In this document: one piece after another, positions 7,313-14,578 of the stretch
Numbering within the stretch: position 1 is the first letter of the stretch
Layout: each line of letters starts with the position of its first letter
NCBI GenBank assembly: GCA_045612565.1
Contig: JAZKZG010000070.1
Coordinates: 1-19,192 of the forward strand
DNA: 19,192 bases
From: RGIG9041 sp045612565
Lineage (GTDB): Bacteria > Bacillota > Clostridia > Oscillospirales > QAKW01
Reading direction: 5' to 3'
Program-made: the position numbers and the translations under genes
The notes under the pieces: model-generated
The model's input: the letters and a program-made list of their open reading frames with translations, nothing else
What the model was told of the DNA's origin: nothing
Database searches by the model: none

Positions 7313-8131
7313 TTACATTAAAAAATTCTCTAAAATATATTTTGCTGAATGCTCATCATTTGAGCAAATAACAGTGTCTGCGATAACCTTCAGTTCGTCT
7401 ACTGCGTTTTGCATTGCAAGACCAAGGCCTGCTTTTTCAATCATAGTGAAATCGTTCGTACTGTCGCCGACTGCAATCGTGTCTTTTTTATCTACGCCGA
7501 GAATGTCGGCAAGTTTTAAAATTGCGTTGCCCTTTCCCGCATTTTTACTAAAGATTTCAAAATTATACTTGTGTGACTGTGCTGTCAAAAAGTCTGTGTT
7601 TTTGCTGAAATACTCTTTACACTCCAGAATATCAGAGTGGTTTTTAAAGAAGATACAAAACATCTCGATATCTGTATTATAAGCAAATTCTTTATAGTTT
7701 GGCATCACTTCGTTCATTTCAAAAATAAACTTTATCCAGTTTTCACTGCAGTTATGCTCTCTGTAACTTTCAGCGGTGTGTGTATCAGCATCAACGTATG
7801 AACGATTGTTTGCATGAATCATCATATTAATAGGATAGGTGTATATTTTATCGAGTATCAAACGGCTTTCTTCTTTTGTAAGAGTGGTGCTGTATGTGGT
7901 ATCCGTTTCTTTGTCATATATTGTCGCACCGTCAGATCCTATATAATATCGGATGTACGGATTTTCTTTGAGTATGCTCGGCATTTCTCCGTATGATCTG
8001 CCCGAACATGGAACAAAATAAAATCCCTTATCGTACATCGTCTTTATTGCTTCGAAATTTTCCTCGCTTATCTCACCTTTTTTGTTAAAAAGAGTACCGT
8101 CGAGGTCACTTGCAACTATTTTGTATCCCAT
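7313..8131 (-). CDS. HAD superfamily phosphatase, Cof-type (IIB)
   Basis: This is a Mg2+-dependent phosphatase of the Cof/YbiV group, which usually acts on sugar phosphates or small phosphometabolites. The frame is open to an ATG at 8155, but I choose the ATG at 8131. It has AAGGAG 7 bases upstream and begins MGYKIVASDLDGTL, as family members do. The product is 272 residues, the typical length. Visible HAD motifs are: motif I DLDGT with nucleophile D9 and D11; motif II Ser in PCSGRS (S43); motif III Lys in AGKGNA (K200); motif IV GDSTND with D223 and D227. The large C2-type cap lies between motifs II and III. It is first in an operon with the ZIP gene and divergent from the nitrilase-GDPD gene. 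Its substrate is unknown; a Mg2+ enzyme beside a metal transporter does not by itself imply a shared pathway. Confidence 0.93.
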   Translation of the reverse strand: MGYKIVASDLDGTLFNKKGEISEENFEAIKTMYDKGFYFVPCSGRSYGEMPSILKENPYIRYYIGSDGATIYDKETDTTYSTTLTKEESRLILDKIYTYPINMMIHANNRSYVDADTHTAESYREHNCSENWIKFIFEMNEVMPNYKEFAYNTDIEMFCIFFKNHSDILECKEYFSKNTDFLTAQSHKYNFEIFSKNAGKGNAILKLADILGVDKKDTIAVGDSTNDFTMIEKAGLGLAMQNAVDELKVIADTVICSNDEHSAKYILENFLM

Positions 8132-8160
8132 TTTCGTTCTCCTTAAAAAATTCAAAAAAC

Positions 8161-8189
8161 ATTATACAACACATTTTGACAAATTACAA
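8161..8189 (-). promoter_or_regulatory. Promoter of the HAD-ZIP operon
   Basis: On the minus strand, a perfect -10 TATAAT (8161-8166) follows TTGTAA (8184-8189), a four-of-six -35, with a 17-base spacer. It gives a leader of about 22 bases to the chosen HAD start at 8131 and leaves the upstream in-frame ATG at 8155 essentially at the transcript start, supporting the later start. Confidence 0.7.
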
Positions 8190-8217
8190 TTGACTTTTAA
8201 TTATTATTTGTTAAAAT
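8176..8217 (+). promoter_or_regulatory. Promoter region of the nitrilase-GDPD gene
   Basis: Two overlapping choices exist. One is TTGACT (8190-8195) with TAAAAT (8212-8217) at a 16-base spacer. The other is a perfect TTGACA (8176-8181) with the weak AATTAT (8199-8204) at 17 bases. In the first case the -10 box contains the ATG at 8216, so that codon could not be the translation start. Both arrangements interlock with the opposing HAD promoter, so the two operons may compete or be co-regulated. Confidence 0.6.
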
Positions 8218-8239
8218 GAACTTAAAAAGGAATGATATT

Positions 8240-9835
8240 GTGAAAGTCTGTATAATCCAACCGCCATATTCAAAAGACACTTCGTTTTGTGATGAGTATT
8301 TCAAATATAAACTTGATTGTCTTGATAAATGCGATGAAACAATTGACCTTATTGTACTGCCTGAGTACAGCGACGTTCCCTGTGTCACTTCAACGCTTGA
8401 TGAGACGCTCTTTTATCACAATAAGTACATTGATACTTTGCTGGAAAAATGTATCCAAACAGCAAAGCGTTGTGGTGCTGTTGTGTTTGTAAATGCGCTG
8501 TTTTTAAGCGAGAGCGGTTACCGTAATACCACCTATACCTTTGATAAAACAGGTGAACTTGTAGGTAAGTATTTCAAACGCCATTTACCGCCGCTCGAAA
8601 AAGAGGTGTTAAAGCTTGACGACAGTTATACATATAACTCGGATGAGCCGTATGTGCTCGAAATTGACGGTATACGTTACGGCTTTCTGACCTGTTATGA
8701 CTTTTATTTTTACGAGTCATTTGCGGCAATTGCCCGTAAGGACATTGATATAATAATCGGCTGTTCTTTACAGCGCAGCGATACTCACGATGCAATCGAA
8801 ACAATGTGCAGATTTTTGGCATACAACACATGTGCATACGTTGTTCGTTCATCGGTAAGTTTTAGCGAAACATCTGATATCTGTGGTGCAAGTATGGTTG
8901 TGTCGCCTTTTGGTAAGGTGCTATGTAATATGAAGGGTGAATTCGGTATGCAGACAGTTGAAATAGACCCTTCCAAAAAATACTTGAAGCCGGCAGGTTT
9001 TGGCAACCCTGATGCACCGCATCATAAATATATCGAGTACGGACGTAAGCCGTGGCAATACCGAAACGGTGGCGCATCTGTTGTTCCGTATGACTGCGAT
9101 ATGGCTTATCCGCGTATTTGTGCGCACAGAGGCTTTAATACAGTCGCTCCCGAAAACAGTATGGCGGCATTTGGTGCGGCAGTTGCTCTTGGTGCAAAAG
9201 AAATAGAATTTGACGTGTGGTCAACCAAGGATGGCGTACTTGTTTCTTGTCACGATAGCAAACTTGACAGAGTAAGTGATGGTGAAGGCAGAATATATGA
9301 TCATACCTATAACGAACTTTTAAAACTTGATTTTGGCATAAAGTTCGGCGAAAAATTCAAGGGTCTTAAAATTCCCACATTTGAAGAGATTCTGCAAAAA
9401 TTTTCAGGTCGTGTAATAATGAATATCCACGTCAAGATATGGGATAAAAACATGCCTGACCTTATGATAAAAGAAATCGTAGACCTCGTTTATAAATATG
9501 ACGCGCAAAAGCATATATATTTTATGACGTCGTGTGATGAGGTGATTAAAAAGGTTATGCAATACGCACCTGAACTTGCAATTTGTGTCGGAAACCGTGC
9601 AGACCGCCCCTATGAAATTGTTGACAGGGCAATTGAACTCGGTGCCTATAAAGTCCAACTATTCAAACCCTATTTCAATCAGGAGATGATTGATAAAGCA
9701 CACGCACATGGCATTCTTTGCAATGTTTTCTGGTCGGACGACCCAAAAGAAGCCAAACAGTTTTTGGATATGGGTGTCGACACAATCCTCACAAACGACT
9801 ATAACCTTATAAAAACAAATCTTTTGATTGATTAA
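8240..9835 (+). CDS. Two-domain hydrolase: nitrilase-type amidase plus GDPD
   Basis: This is a 531-residue fusion. Residues 1 to about 270 are a carbon-nitrogen hydrolase with the full Glu-Lys-Cys triad: E42 (LPEYSD), K113 (GKYFKRH) and C152 (LTCYDF). Residues from about 290 are a glycerophosphodiester phosphodiesterase. It has the family signature HR...ExD...H, with H296-R297 (CAHRG), E323/D325 (EIEFDVW) and H338 (SCHD), and the APENS motif (303-307). The usual metal-binding Glu of the NIEIK strand is His here (MNIHVK, H397). I choose the GTG at 8240, preceded by AAAAGGA 8 bases away. The in-frame ATG at 8216 has no ribosome binding site and sits in a likely -10 box. There is no signal peptide or membrane helix, so the protein is cytosolic. 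It is followed at 4 bases by an MFS gene. An amide and a phosphodiester in one substrate, or in sequential substrates, is an inference. Confidence 0.9.
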   Translation: MKVCIIQPPYSKDTSFCDEYFKYKLDCLDKCDETIDLIVLPEYSDVPCVTSTLDETLFYHNKYIDTLLEKCIQTAKRCGAVVFVNALFLSESGYRNTTYTFDKTGELVGKYFKRHLPPLEKEVLKLDDSYTYNSDEPYVLEIDGIRYGFLTCYDFYFYESFAAIARKDIDIIIGCSLQRSDTHDAIETMCRFLAYNTCAYVVRSSVSFSETSDICGASMVVSPFGKVLCNMKGEFGMQTVEIDPSKKYLKPAGFGNPDAPHHKYIEYGRKPWQYRNGGASVVPYDCDMAYPRICAHRGFNTVAPENSMAAFGAAVALGAKEIEFDVWSTKDGVLVSCHDSKLDRVSDGEGRIYDHTYNELLKLDFGIKFGEKFKGLKIPTFEEILQKFSGRVIMNIHVKIWDKNMPDLMIKEIVDLVYKYDAQKHIYFMTSCDEVIKKVMQYAPELAICVGNRADRPYEIVDRAIELGAYKVQLFKPYFNQEMIDKAHAHGILCNVFWSDDPKEAKQFLDMGVDTILTNDYNLIKTNLLID

Positions 9836-9839
9836 AAGT

Positions 9840-11024
9840 ATGAAAAAAAACGAACATAAATTTATAATCCAACAAATAGCATACAGCATAGCAGTTATGC
9901 TTATTTCAGGCTCTGTGATACAGGCATTTTTGCTTGAAAACGGCATTTCTGAAACAAAGGTTGCGCTATATCTTTCGGTAATACAGATTGTTCAGGTGGG
10001 CTGTATGCTTGCGTTGTCTGTTGTTATCGACAGGGTAAAAAAAGTCCTCGGCATATGCGCCGTTACTACCATTTTTCAACTTGTAGTTTACGCAGTTCTT
10101 ATATTTTTGTGTATTTTTAAAAATATTTCGATAGACATTAAATATACTCTCATTTTTTTAGCAAGTATAGTTTCCAATGTCTTTCAGTCGATTTATAACA
10201 TCATTTCGTACAAAATGCCATATCACGCAATAAAACTCAGTCGTTTTGGCTTTTTAACAGGAATTTTAGGTATATTTACAGGGGTGGTATGCAGTACAGT
10301 CACGGCTGTTATGACTTATTTTACAAAACGATTTGATTATAATACTGTAATGCTTGTTTTCTTTGTTGCTGGCGCGCTTACATTTGTGATTGCTTTTTTT
10401 GCGACAATTTTAATTGAGGACATAAAACCGCAGATACCCGCACAGCAAAAAACAAAAGTAAATCTTTTAAAATACAAACCGTTTACTTTTCTTATTATTC
10501 CAAACCTGCTCCGCGGTTTTTGTACAGGTGTTTTAAGTGTTAGTATGACAGTTGGTTTTTCACTTGGAATAACCGATAAATCTTCGGGTGCAACCCTTAC
10601 ACTTTTGTTACAGATTTCGGTTATTATAAGTTGTTTGATTTATACCTATCTGTCGCGCAAAAATTATGACGGTTGGATTATTTCGCTGTCGTCACTTCTT
10701 TTGTGTGTAACAATGCCGTTTATGTTTTCAGGTAACCTCACGGTATTCTATATTGTGTTTTTTATTGCTAATTTCTTTATAAACTTTGTTAATAATGCAG
10801 TTCCTGTCGCAATAACAAAAATTGTCGATTATCAGTATATCGGCGCCTATTCGTCGTGGCGTATGCTAACACACACCCTCGGGATTGCACTGTCAAATGC
10901 ATTGTTGACTCCGATGCTTTCACTGCTTGGACCTACTGTTTTATTTATATTGGCGGGTGCATGTCAGCTTATATCGGGTATTGCATATCTGGTTTGTATA
11001 AAGAAGAACAGAATTGAATTATAA
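9840..11024 (+). CDS. MFS transporter, partner of the nitrilase-GDPD gene
   Basis: This is a polytopic permease of 394 residues with about 12 hydrophobic segments, close to the usual MFS length. A short charged loop VIDRVKK after helix 2 stands at the place of the MFS loop signature but is degenerate. A basic stretch follows the last helix (CIKKNRIEL). I do not recognise a substrate-specific subfamily. I choose the ATG at 9840, four bases after the upstream stop codon; a TTG at 9828 overlaps that stop and is the alternative. Neither has a clear Shine-Dalgarno sequence, so translation probably depends on coupling to the upstream gene. That tight arrangement suggests it moves the substrate or a product of the nitrilase-GDPD enzyme (inference). 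It ends in a strong terminator whose stem contains its stop codon. Confidence 0.88.
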   Translation: MKKNEHKFIIQQIAYSIAVMLISGSVIQAFLLENGISETKVALYLSVIQIVQVGCMLALSVVIDRVKKVLGICAVTTIFQLVVYAVLIFLCIFKNISIDIKYTLIFLASIVSNVFQSIYNIISYKMPYHAIKLSRFGFLTGILGIFTGVVCSTVTAVMTYFTKRFDYNTVMLVFFVAGALTFVIAFFATILIEDIKPQIPAQQKTKVNLLKYKPFTFLIIPNLLRGFCTGVLSVSMTVGFSLGITDKSSGATLTLLLQISVIISCLIYTYLSRKNYDGWIISLSSLLLCVTMPFMFSGNLTVFYIVFFIANFFINFVNNAVPVAITKIVDYQYIGAYSSWRMLTHTLGIALSNALLTPMLSLLGPTVLFILAGACQLISGIAYLVCIKKNRIEL

Positions 11025-11064
11025 ATAAAAGCGCTCCGCTTATAAGCGGAGCGCTTTTATTTAT
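11021..11064. terminator. Strong bidirectional terminator
   Basis: A perfect 20-base stem (11021-11040 with 11045-11064) surrounds the loop TATA. Its GC-rich core is AAAAGCGCTCCGCT/AGCGGAGCGCTTTT, with A/T runs on both sides. The stop codon of the plus-strand MFS gene (11022-11024) and that of the minus-strand 64-residue gene (11057-11059) both lie inside the stem. Confidence 0.93.
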
Positions 11065-11251
11065 TCAGATAATCGTCAATTGCTTCATCAAAATGCGTAT
11101 CGCTCAGTTTACACATGTTGCATAAATTTGCAAACAGTTCGGCATCTGCCTCACTTACAAAAACATCACGGTAACACTTGAGCATTCCAATACCGTAACA
11201 TATTTTGCCGTCTTCGGTTTGTGTTTTTATTGCTTTGTATATAACGTTCAT
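11057..11251 (-). CDS. Small unknown protein downstream of nadA
   Basis: This encodes a 64-residue protein with a strong ribosome binding site, AGGAGG, at good spacing before the ATG, and its stop lies inside a terminator stem. Both support a real gene. The sequence is soluble, without a signal peptide. An N-terminal part reads like a short beta segment (YKAIKTQTEDGKICYGIGM). A C-terminal helical part then resembles small clostridial proteins of the DUF6514 kind, which end in a Cys-Asn/Leu-Ser/Asp-acidic pattern (here LCNMCKLSDTHFDEAIDDYL). That resemblance is from memory of the pattern and is tentative. It lies 79 bases downstream of nadA on the same strand, with no terminator between them, so it may be on the nadA transcript. 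I found no convincing promoter of its own. Function is unknown. Confidence 0.72.
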   Translation of the reverse strand: MNVIYKAIKTQTEDGKICYGIGMLKCYRDVFVSEADAELFANLCNMCKLSDTHFDEAIDDYLNK

Positions 11252-11330
11252 AGTTTTTCCTCCTGTTTGTAAATTTTAATGCTTTTGTGTTAAAAAACAG
11301 GTCGAAAAAACTCGTAAAATAATACTTTGA

Positions 11331-12251
11331 TTAGCCGCCGTAAGAAAGCATATTGTCAATGCATCTTTTTGCACCCGACAAAACTTCGTCACTTAAAATA
11401 ATTTCTTCACAGTTTGTGCCGTTTACGCAGTTGTATACGTCACACAAAGTTGTAAGACGCATATCACTGCAAATGCACTGCTGAGACAACGGATAAAAAC
11501 GTTTGTTCGGGAACTCAAACTGCATATGCGACACAATGCTGTTTTCGGTACCGATAATAAATTCGTCATCGTCACTTTTACGGATATAATCCATAATTCC
11601 TGTTGTGCTTCCCGCGTAATCTGCGTGTTTTGTCACCTCGTTCAAGCACTCGGGATGAACAAGAAGTTTTGCATTTGGGTGCTCGATCTTTGCGCAAACC
11701 GCATCTGTTTCGCTTATTTGTTTGTGTACAGGGCAACCGCCGTTTACAAATATAAACTCTTTTTCGGGAACTTGTTCTGCCACCCAACCGCCGAGATTAC
11801 AGTCGGGGATAAAAATGATCTTTTCAGCATCAAGCGCTTTTACAATTTTTAAAGCCGATGCCGAGGTTACACACACGTCGCACTCAGTTTTGAGTTCTGC
11901 AGTTGTATTAATGTATGCAACAACCGGACAACCGGGATTTTTTGCTTTAAGTTCACGTATTTGCGATGCTGTCATCTGTTCTGCCATTGGACAACCGGCA
12001 TAGGCATTAGAAAGCAAAACTTTTTTGTCGGGTGACAAAATTTTTGCAGTCTCTGCCATAAAACGCACACCGCACATAAGTATTGTCTTTTGCGGTGCCG
12101 ATGCTGCTTGTACACTAAGTCCAAATGAGTCACCGACAAAATCAGCCACCTCGAGTATTTCGTGTGATTGATATGCATGTGCGAGTATACAAATATCGTT
12201 TTCTTTTTTTAAGCGCAAGATTTCGTCTTGCATAGTTCTTGTATCAAGCAT
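11331..12251 (-). CDS. nadA: Quinolinate synthase NadA
   Basis: This 4Fe-4S enzyme condenses iminoaspartate (from NadB) with dihydroxyacetone phosphate to give quinolinate, the second step of de novo NAD synthesis in the cytosol. At 306 residues it has the standard length of the compact NadA form. The three expected cluster-ligand cysteines are visible: C87 in AGCPMA, C173 in GGCPVH and C261 in CICSDM. Further signatures are LAHAYQ (23-28, substrate His/Tyr), GDSFGLS (40-46), HPEC (199-202) and GSTTGI (214-219). GGAGGG lies 6 bases before the ATG. It is transcribed divergently from nadB-nadC-niaR from a perfect promoter, and no terminator is seen before the small gene downstream. The extra nearby Cys residues (C259, C270) are usual neighbours rather than ligands. 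Confidence 0.96.
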   Translation of the reverse strand: MLDTRTMQDEILRLKKENDICILAHAYQSHEILEVADFVGDSFGLSVQAASAPQKTILMCGVRFMAETAKILSPDKKVLLSNAYAGCPMAEQMTASQIRELKAKNPGCPVVAYINTTAELKTECDVCVTSASALKIVKALDAEKIIFIPDCNLGGWVAEQVPEKEFIFVNGGCPVHKQISETDAVCAKIEHPNAKLLVHPECLNEVTKHADYAGSTTGIMDYIRKSDDDEFIIGTENSIVSHMQFEFPNKRFYPLSQQCICSDMRLTTLCDVYNCVNGTNCEEIILSDEVLSGAKRCIDNMLSYGG

Positions 12252-12282
12252 CAGATGCCCTCCGATAGAATTGTTTTTTTAT

Positions 12283-12311
12283 ATTATAGAGCAATATCTG
12301 TACGCTGTCAA
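12283..12311 (-). promoter_or_regulatory. Consensus promoter of nadA
   Basis: On the minus strand, a perfect -35 TTGACA (12306-12311) and a perfect -10 TATAAT (12283-12288) have a 17-base spacer. Such a strong promoter fits a gene controlled mainly by repression. The -35 lies within a TGTCA-containing stretch, TGTCAATACAGTCA, which may be part of a repressor site. Confidence 0.88.
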
Positions 12312-12331
12312 TACAGTCAGGCAAAAAGAAT

Positions 12332-12396
12332 TGTCACATATTTTTACATATGTCTTGTCATATTGAAAATCATATGGTATGATATATAAAATGACA
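12332..12396 (+). promoter_or_regulatory. nadB promoter with candidate NiaR operators
   Basis: The -35 TTGTCA (12355-12360) and -10 TATGAT (12378-12383) have a 17-base spacer. Two palindromes overlap them: ATATG-N6-CATAT (12348-12362), covering TGTCTTGTCA, and ATCATA-N3-TATGAT (12369-12383), covering the -10. TGTCA recurs at 12306, 12332 and 12356, and its complement TGACA at 12392. Binding of the NiaR encoded downstream is likely because the region separates the two nad transcription units. The exact operator is inferred, not known. Confidence 0.6.
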
Positions 12397-12418
12397 AAAT
12401 AGGCAAGGAGGATAAAAT

Positions 12419-13699
12419 ATGCATACAGACGTGTTAATTGTTGGCAGCGGCTGTGCGGGACTTTACTGCGCAATGCATCTGCCGTCACATAAAAAAATAA
12501 CAGTCATAACCAAAACTTGTGCCGAGGACAGCGACTCGTATCTTGCACAGGGCGGTATATGTACCCTTCGTGATGAGAGCGATTATGACAGTTTTTTTGA
12601 AGATACGCTAAAAGCAGGACATTATGAAAACAATCGCGAAAGCGTGTCCGTTATGATAAATTCATCTCAAGATGTAATAAATGACCTTGTAAATATAGGT
12701 GTTGATTTTAACAAAAATCCCGATGGCAGTTTTGATTATACCCGTGAGGGCGCTCATTCAAAAAAGCGTATTTTGTATCATAAAGATATAACAGGTAAAG
12801 AAATAACATCAAAACTCTATGAACACGTAAAAACACTCAAAAACGTTACTGTTTTAGAGCATACAATGCTTGTGGATATTATAACCGACAACGGAATTTG
12901 TTGCGGCGGTGTTGTCAAAAATAAGGATGGCCAAATTGAACCGATTTATGCATCTGCTACCGTTTTTGCGACGGGCGGTATCGGCGGTCTTTACCGTCAT
13001 TCAACAAATTTCCGCCATCTTACAGGCGATGCTCTTGCAATCTCTTTAAAACACGGCATTAAACTAAAAAATATAAATTATGTTCAGATACATCCCACAA
13101 CGCTCTATACCACCAAAAAAGAGGACAGGAGATTCTTAATATCCGAATCGGTTCGCGGCGAAGGAGCAAAGTTATATAACAAAAATATGGAGCGATTTGT
13201 TGACGAACTTTTGCCTCGGGATTTGCTTACCAAAGAAATCCGTAAGCAAATGGAACGCGACGGTACCGATCATGTTTGGGAAGACCTTCGTCCAATCGGC
13301 GAAGAGGAACTAAAAAAGCATTTTCCAAATATTGTTGAGCATTGTCGCCAGATGGGTTATGACGTCTTTTCAGAACCGATTCCGGTTGTCCCCGCACAGC
13401 ACTATTTTATGGGCGGCGTGTATATTGATTTAGATGGCAAAACCTCAATGGCGCATCTTTATGCGGTGGGCGAAACAGCGTGTAACGGTGTTCACGGCAA
13501 AAACCGCCTTGCAAGTAACTCGCTTCTCGAAAGTCTTGTTTTTGCAAAACGTGCCGCAAAAGATATTACCCGTAACTTAGCCGAAGTTGCTGAGTGTGAA
13601 GTTGACCTTTCACAGTATAGCAATCTAGAAGAATTACAAAAAGAATACAGCCTTATGGTGCGTAGGGAAATCGACCGTATGGCAAATGTGACAAAGTAA
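12419..13699 (+). CDS. nadB: L-aspartate oxidase NadB
   Basis: This FAD enzyme oxidises L-aspartate to iminoaspartate, the first step of de novo NAD synthesis, using fumarate or oxygen as acceptor. Family landmarks are present: the FAD-binding GSGCAGL (9-15), SYLAQGGI (40-47), the active-site HPTT (225-228), SESVRGEGA (242-250), the catalytic-type Arg in PRDLL (R267), HYFMGG (328-333) and NRLASNSLLE (362-371). At 426 residues it is shorter than the roughly 500-540 residues of E. coli or Bacillus NadB. It lacks most of the C-terminal helical domain, as in other short clostridial forms, so it is probably intact rather than truncated: the next gene starts only 14 bases later with its own ribosome binding site. 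The start has AAGGAGG. It is first in the nadB-nadC-niaR operon. Confidence 0.95.
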   Translation: MHTDVLIVGSGCAGLYCAMHLPSHKKITVITKTCAEDSDSYLAQGGICTLRDESDYDSFFEDTLKAGHYENNRESVSVMINSSQDVINDLVNIGVDFNKNPDGSFDYTREGAHSKKRILYHKDITGKEITSKLYEHVKTLKNVTVLEHTMLVDIITDNGICCGGVVKNKDGQIEPIYASATVFATGGIGGLYRHSTNFRHLTGDALAISLKHGIKLKNINYVQIHPTTLYTTKKEDRRFLISESVRGEGAKLYNKNMERFVDELLPRDLLTKEIRKQMERDGTDHVWEDLRPIGEEELKKHFPNIVEHCRQMGYDVFSEPIPVVPAQHYFMGGVYIDLDGKTSMAHLYAVGETACNGVHGKNRLASNSLLESLVFAKRAAKDITRNLAEVAECEVDLSQYSNLEELQKEYSLMVRREIDRMANVTK

Positions 13700-13713
13700 A
13701 GGAGAACAACGAT

Positions 13714-14568
13714 ATGTTTGATCAGGTAACATTAAAATTACAGGTAGACCCTCTTATTATGAGTGCGCTTCGTGAGGATATAACAAGCGAAGACGTGTCA
13801 ACCAACAGCGTTATGCCACACGCACAGGCAGGTGAGGTTGACCTTATATGTAAAGAGGACGGTGTGATTTGCGGTCTTCAGGTTTTTGAGCGCACTTTCA
13901 CCCTTGTTGACCCCGATGTAAAGGTTGAAATGTTTGTAAAAGACGGTGACGAAATAAAAGTCGGCCAACTTGTTGCCCGTGTTCACGGCGATATCCGCGC
14001 ACTCCTTTGCGGTGAACGTACAGCTCTTAACTATTTGCAGCGTATGAGCGGGATTGCGACCTATACAAGAAGTGTTGCATCACTCCTGGCAGGTACAAAA
14101 ACAACTCTTCTTGATACAAGAAAGACCACACCCAACAACCGTATTTTTGAAAAATATGCGGTTCGTATCGGTGGCGGTAAAAATCATCGCTATAACCTTT
14201 CAGATGGTGTTATGCTAAAAGATAACCATATCGGTGCCGCTGGTGGTGTAAAGAAGGCAATTGCGGCGGCAAAGGCGTATGCTCCTTTTGTTCGCAAAAT
14301 AGAGGTTGAAGTAGAGAATTTTGATATGGTAAAAGAAGCGGTTGAGGCAGGTGCCGACATAATAATGCTCGATAATATGAGCCATGACGAGATAAAAGTG
14401 GCTATGGATTATATTGCAGGTCGTGCAGAGGTCGAGGTTTCGGGAAATGTCACAAAAGAAAACATCTCTCGCCTTACCGACCTTGGTGTTGACTTTATTT
14501 CAAGCGGCGCGCTTACTCATTCGGCTCCCATCCTTGACCTTTCGCTTAAAAATCTACACGCAGTTTAG
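13714..14568 (+). CDS. nadC: Quinolinate phosphoribosyltransferase NadC
   Basis: This enzyme converts quinolinate and PRPP to nicotinate mononucleotide, CO2 and pyrophosphate, the third step of de novo NAD synthesis. At 284 residues it has the family length. It contains the N-terminal open-sandwich domain (about 1-105) and an alpha/beta barrel with ERTALNYLQRMSGIAT (101-116), the DTRKTTP signature (134-140), GGGKNHRYNLSDGVMLKDNH (153-172) with the basic substrate-binding residues, MLDNM (218-222) and the phosphate-binding SG (264-265). AAGGAGAA lies ahead of the ATG, 14 bases after nadB. It is co-transcribed with nadB and niaR, and with the divergent nadA it completes the pathway to NaMN. Confidence 0.97.
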   Translation: MFDQVTLKLQVDPLIMSALREDITSEDVSTNSVMPHAQAGEVDLICKEDGVICGLQVFERTFTLVDPDVKVEMFVKDGDEIKVGQLVARVHGDIRALLCGERTALNYLQRMSGIATYTRSVASLLAGTKTTLLDTRKTTPNNRIFEKYAVRIGGGKNHRYNLSDGVMLKDNHIGAAGGVKKAIAAAKAYAPFVRKIEVEVENFDMVKEAVEAGADIIMLDNMSHDEIKVAMDYIAGRAEVEVSGNVTKENISRLTDLGVDFISSGALTHSAPILDLSLKNLHAV

Positions 14569-14578
14569 GAGGGTATAG

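Noticed and set aside
8132..8155. Upstream ATG start for the HAD phosphatase at 8155
   Set aside because: The ATG at 8131 has AAGGAG at good spacing and matches the usual HAD N-terminus; the earlier codon is at the expected transcript start.
8216..8239. ATG start for the nitrilase-GDPD gene at 8216
   Set aside because: No ribosome binding site precedes it, and it falls within a probable -10 box. GTG at 8240 has AAAAGGA at 8 bases.
12419..13699. Truncated pseudogene reading of nadB, because it is about 100 residues short
   Set aside because: All catalytic and FAD motifs are present, there is no frameshift, and the next gene follows at once with its own ribosome binding site. Short forms are known in Clostridia.
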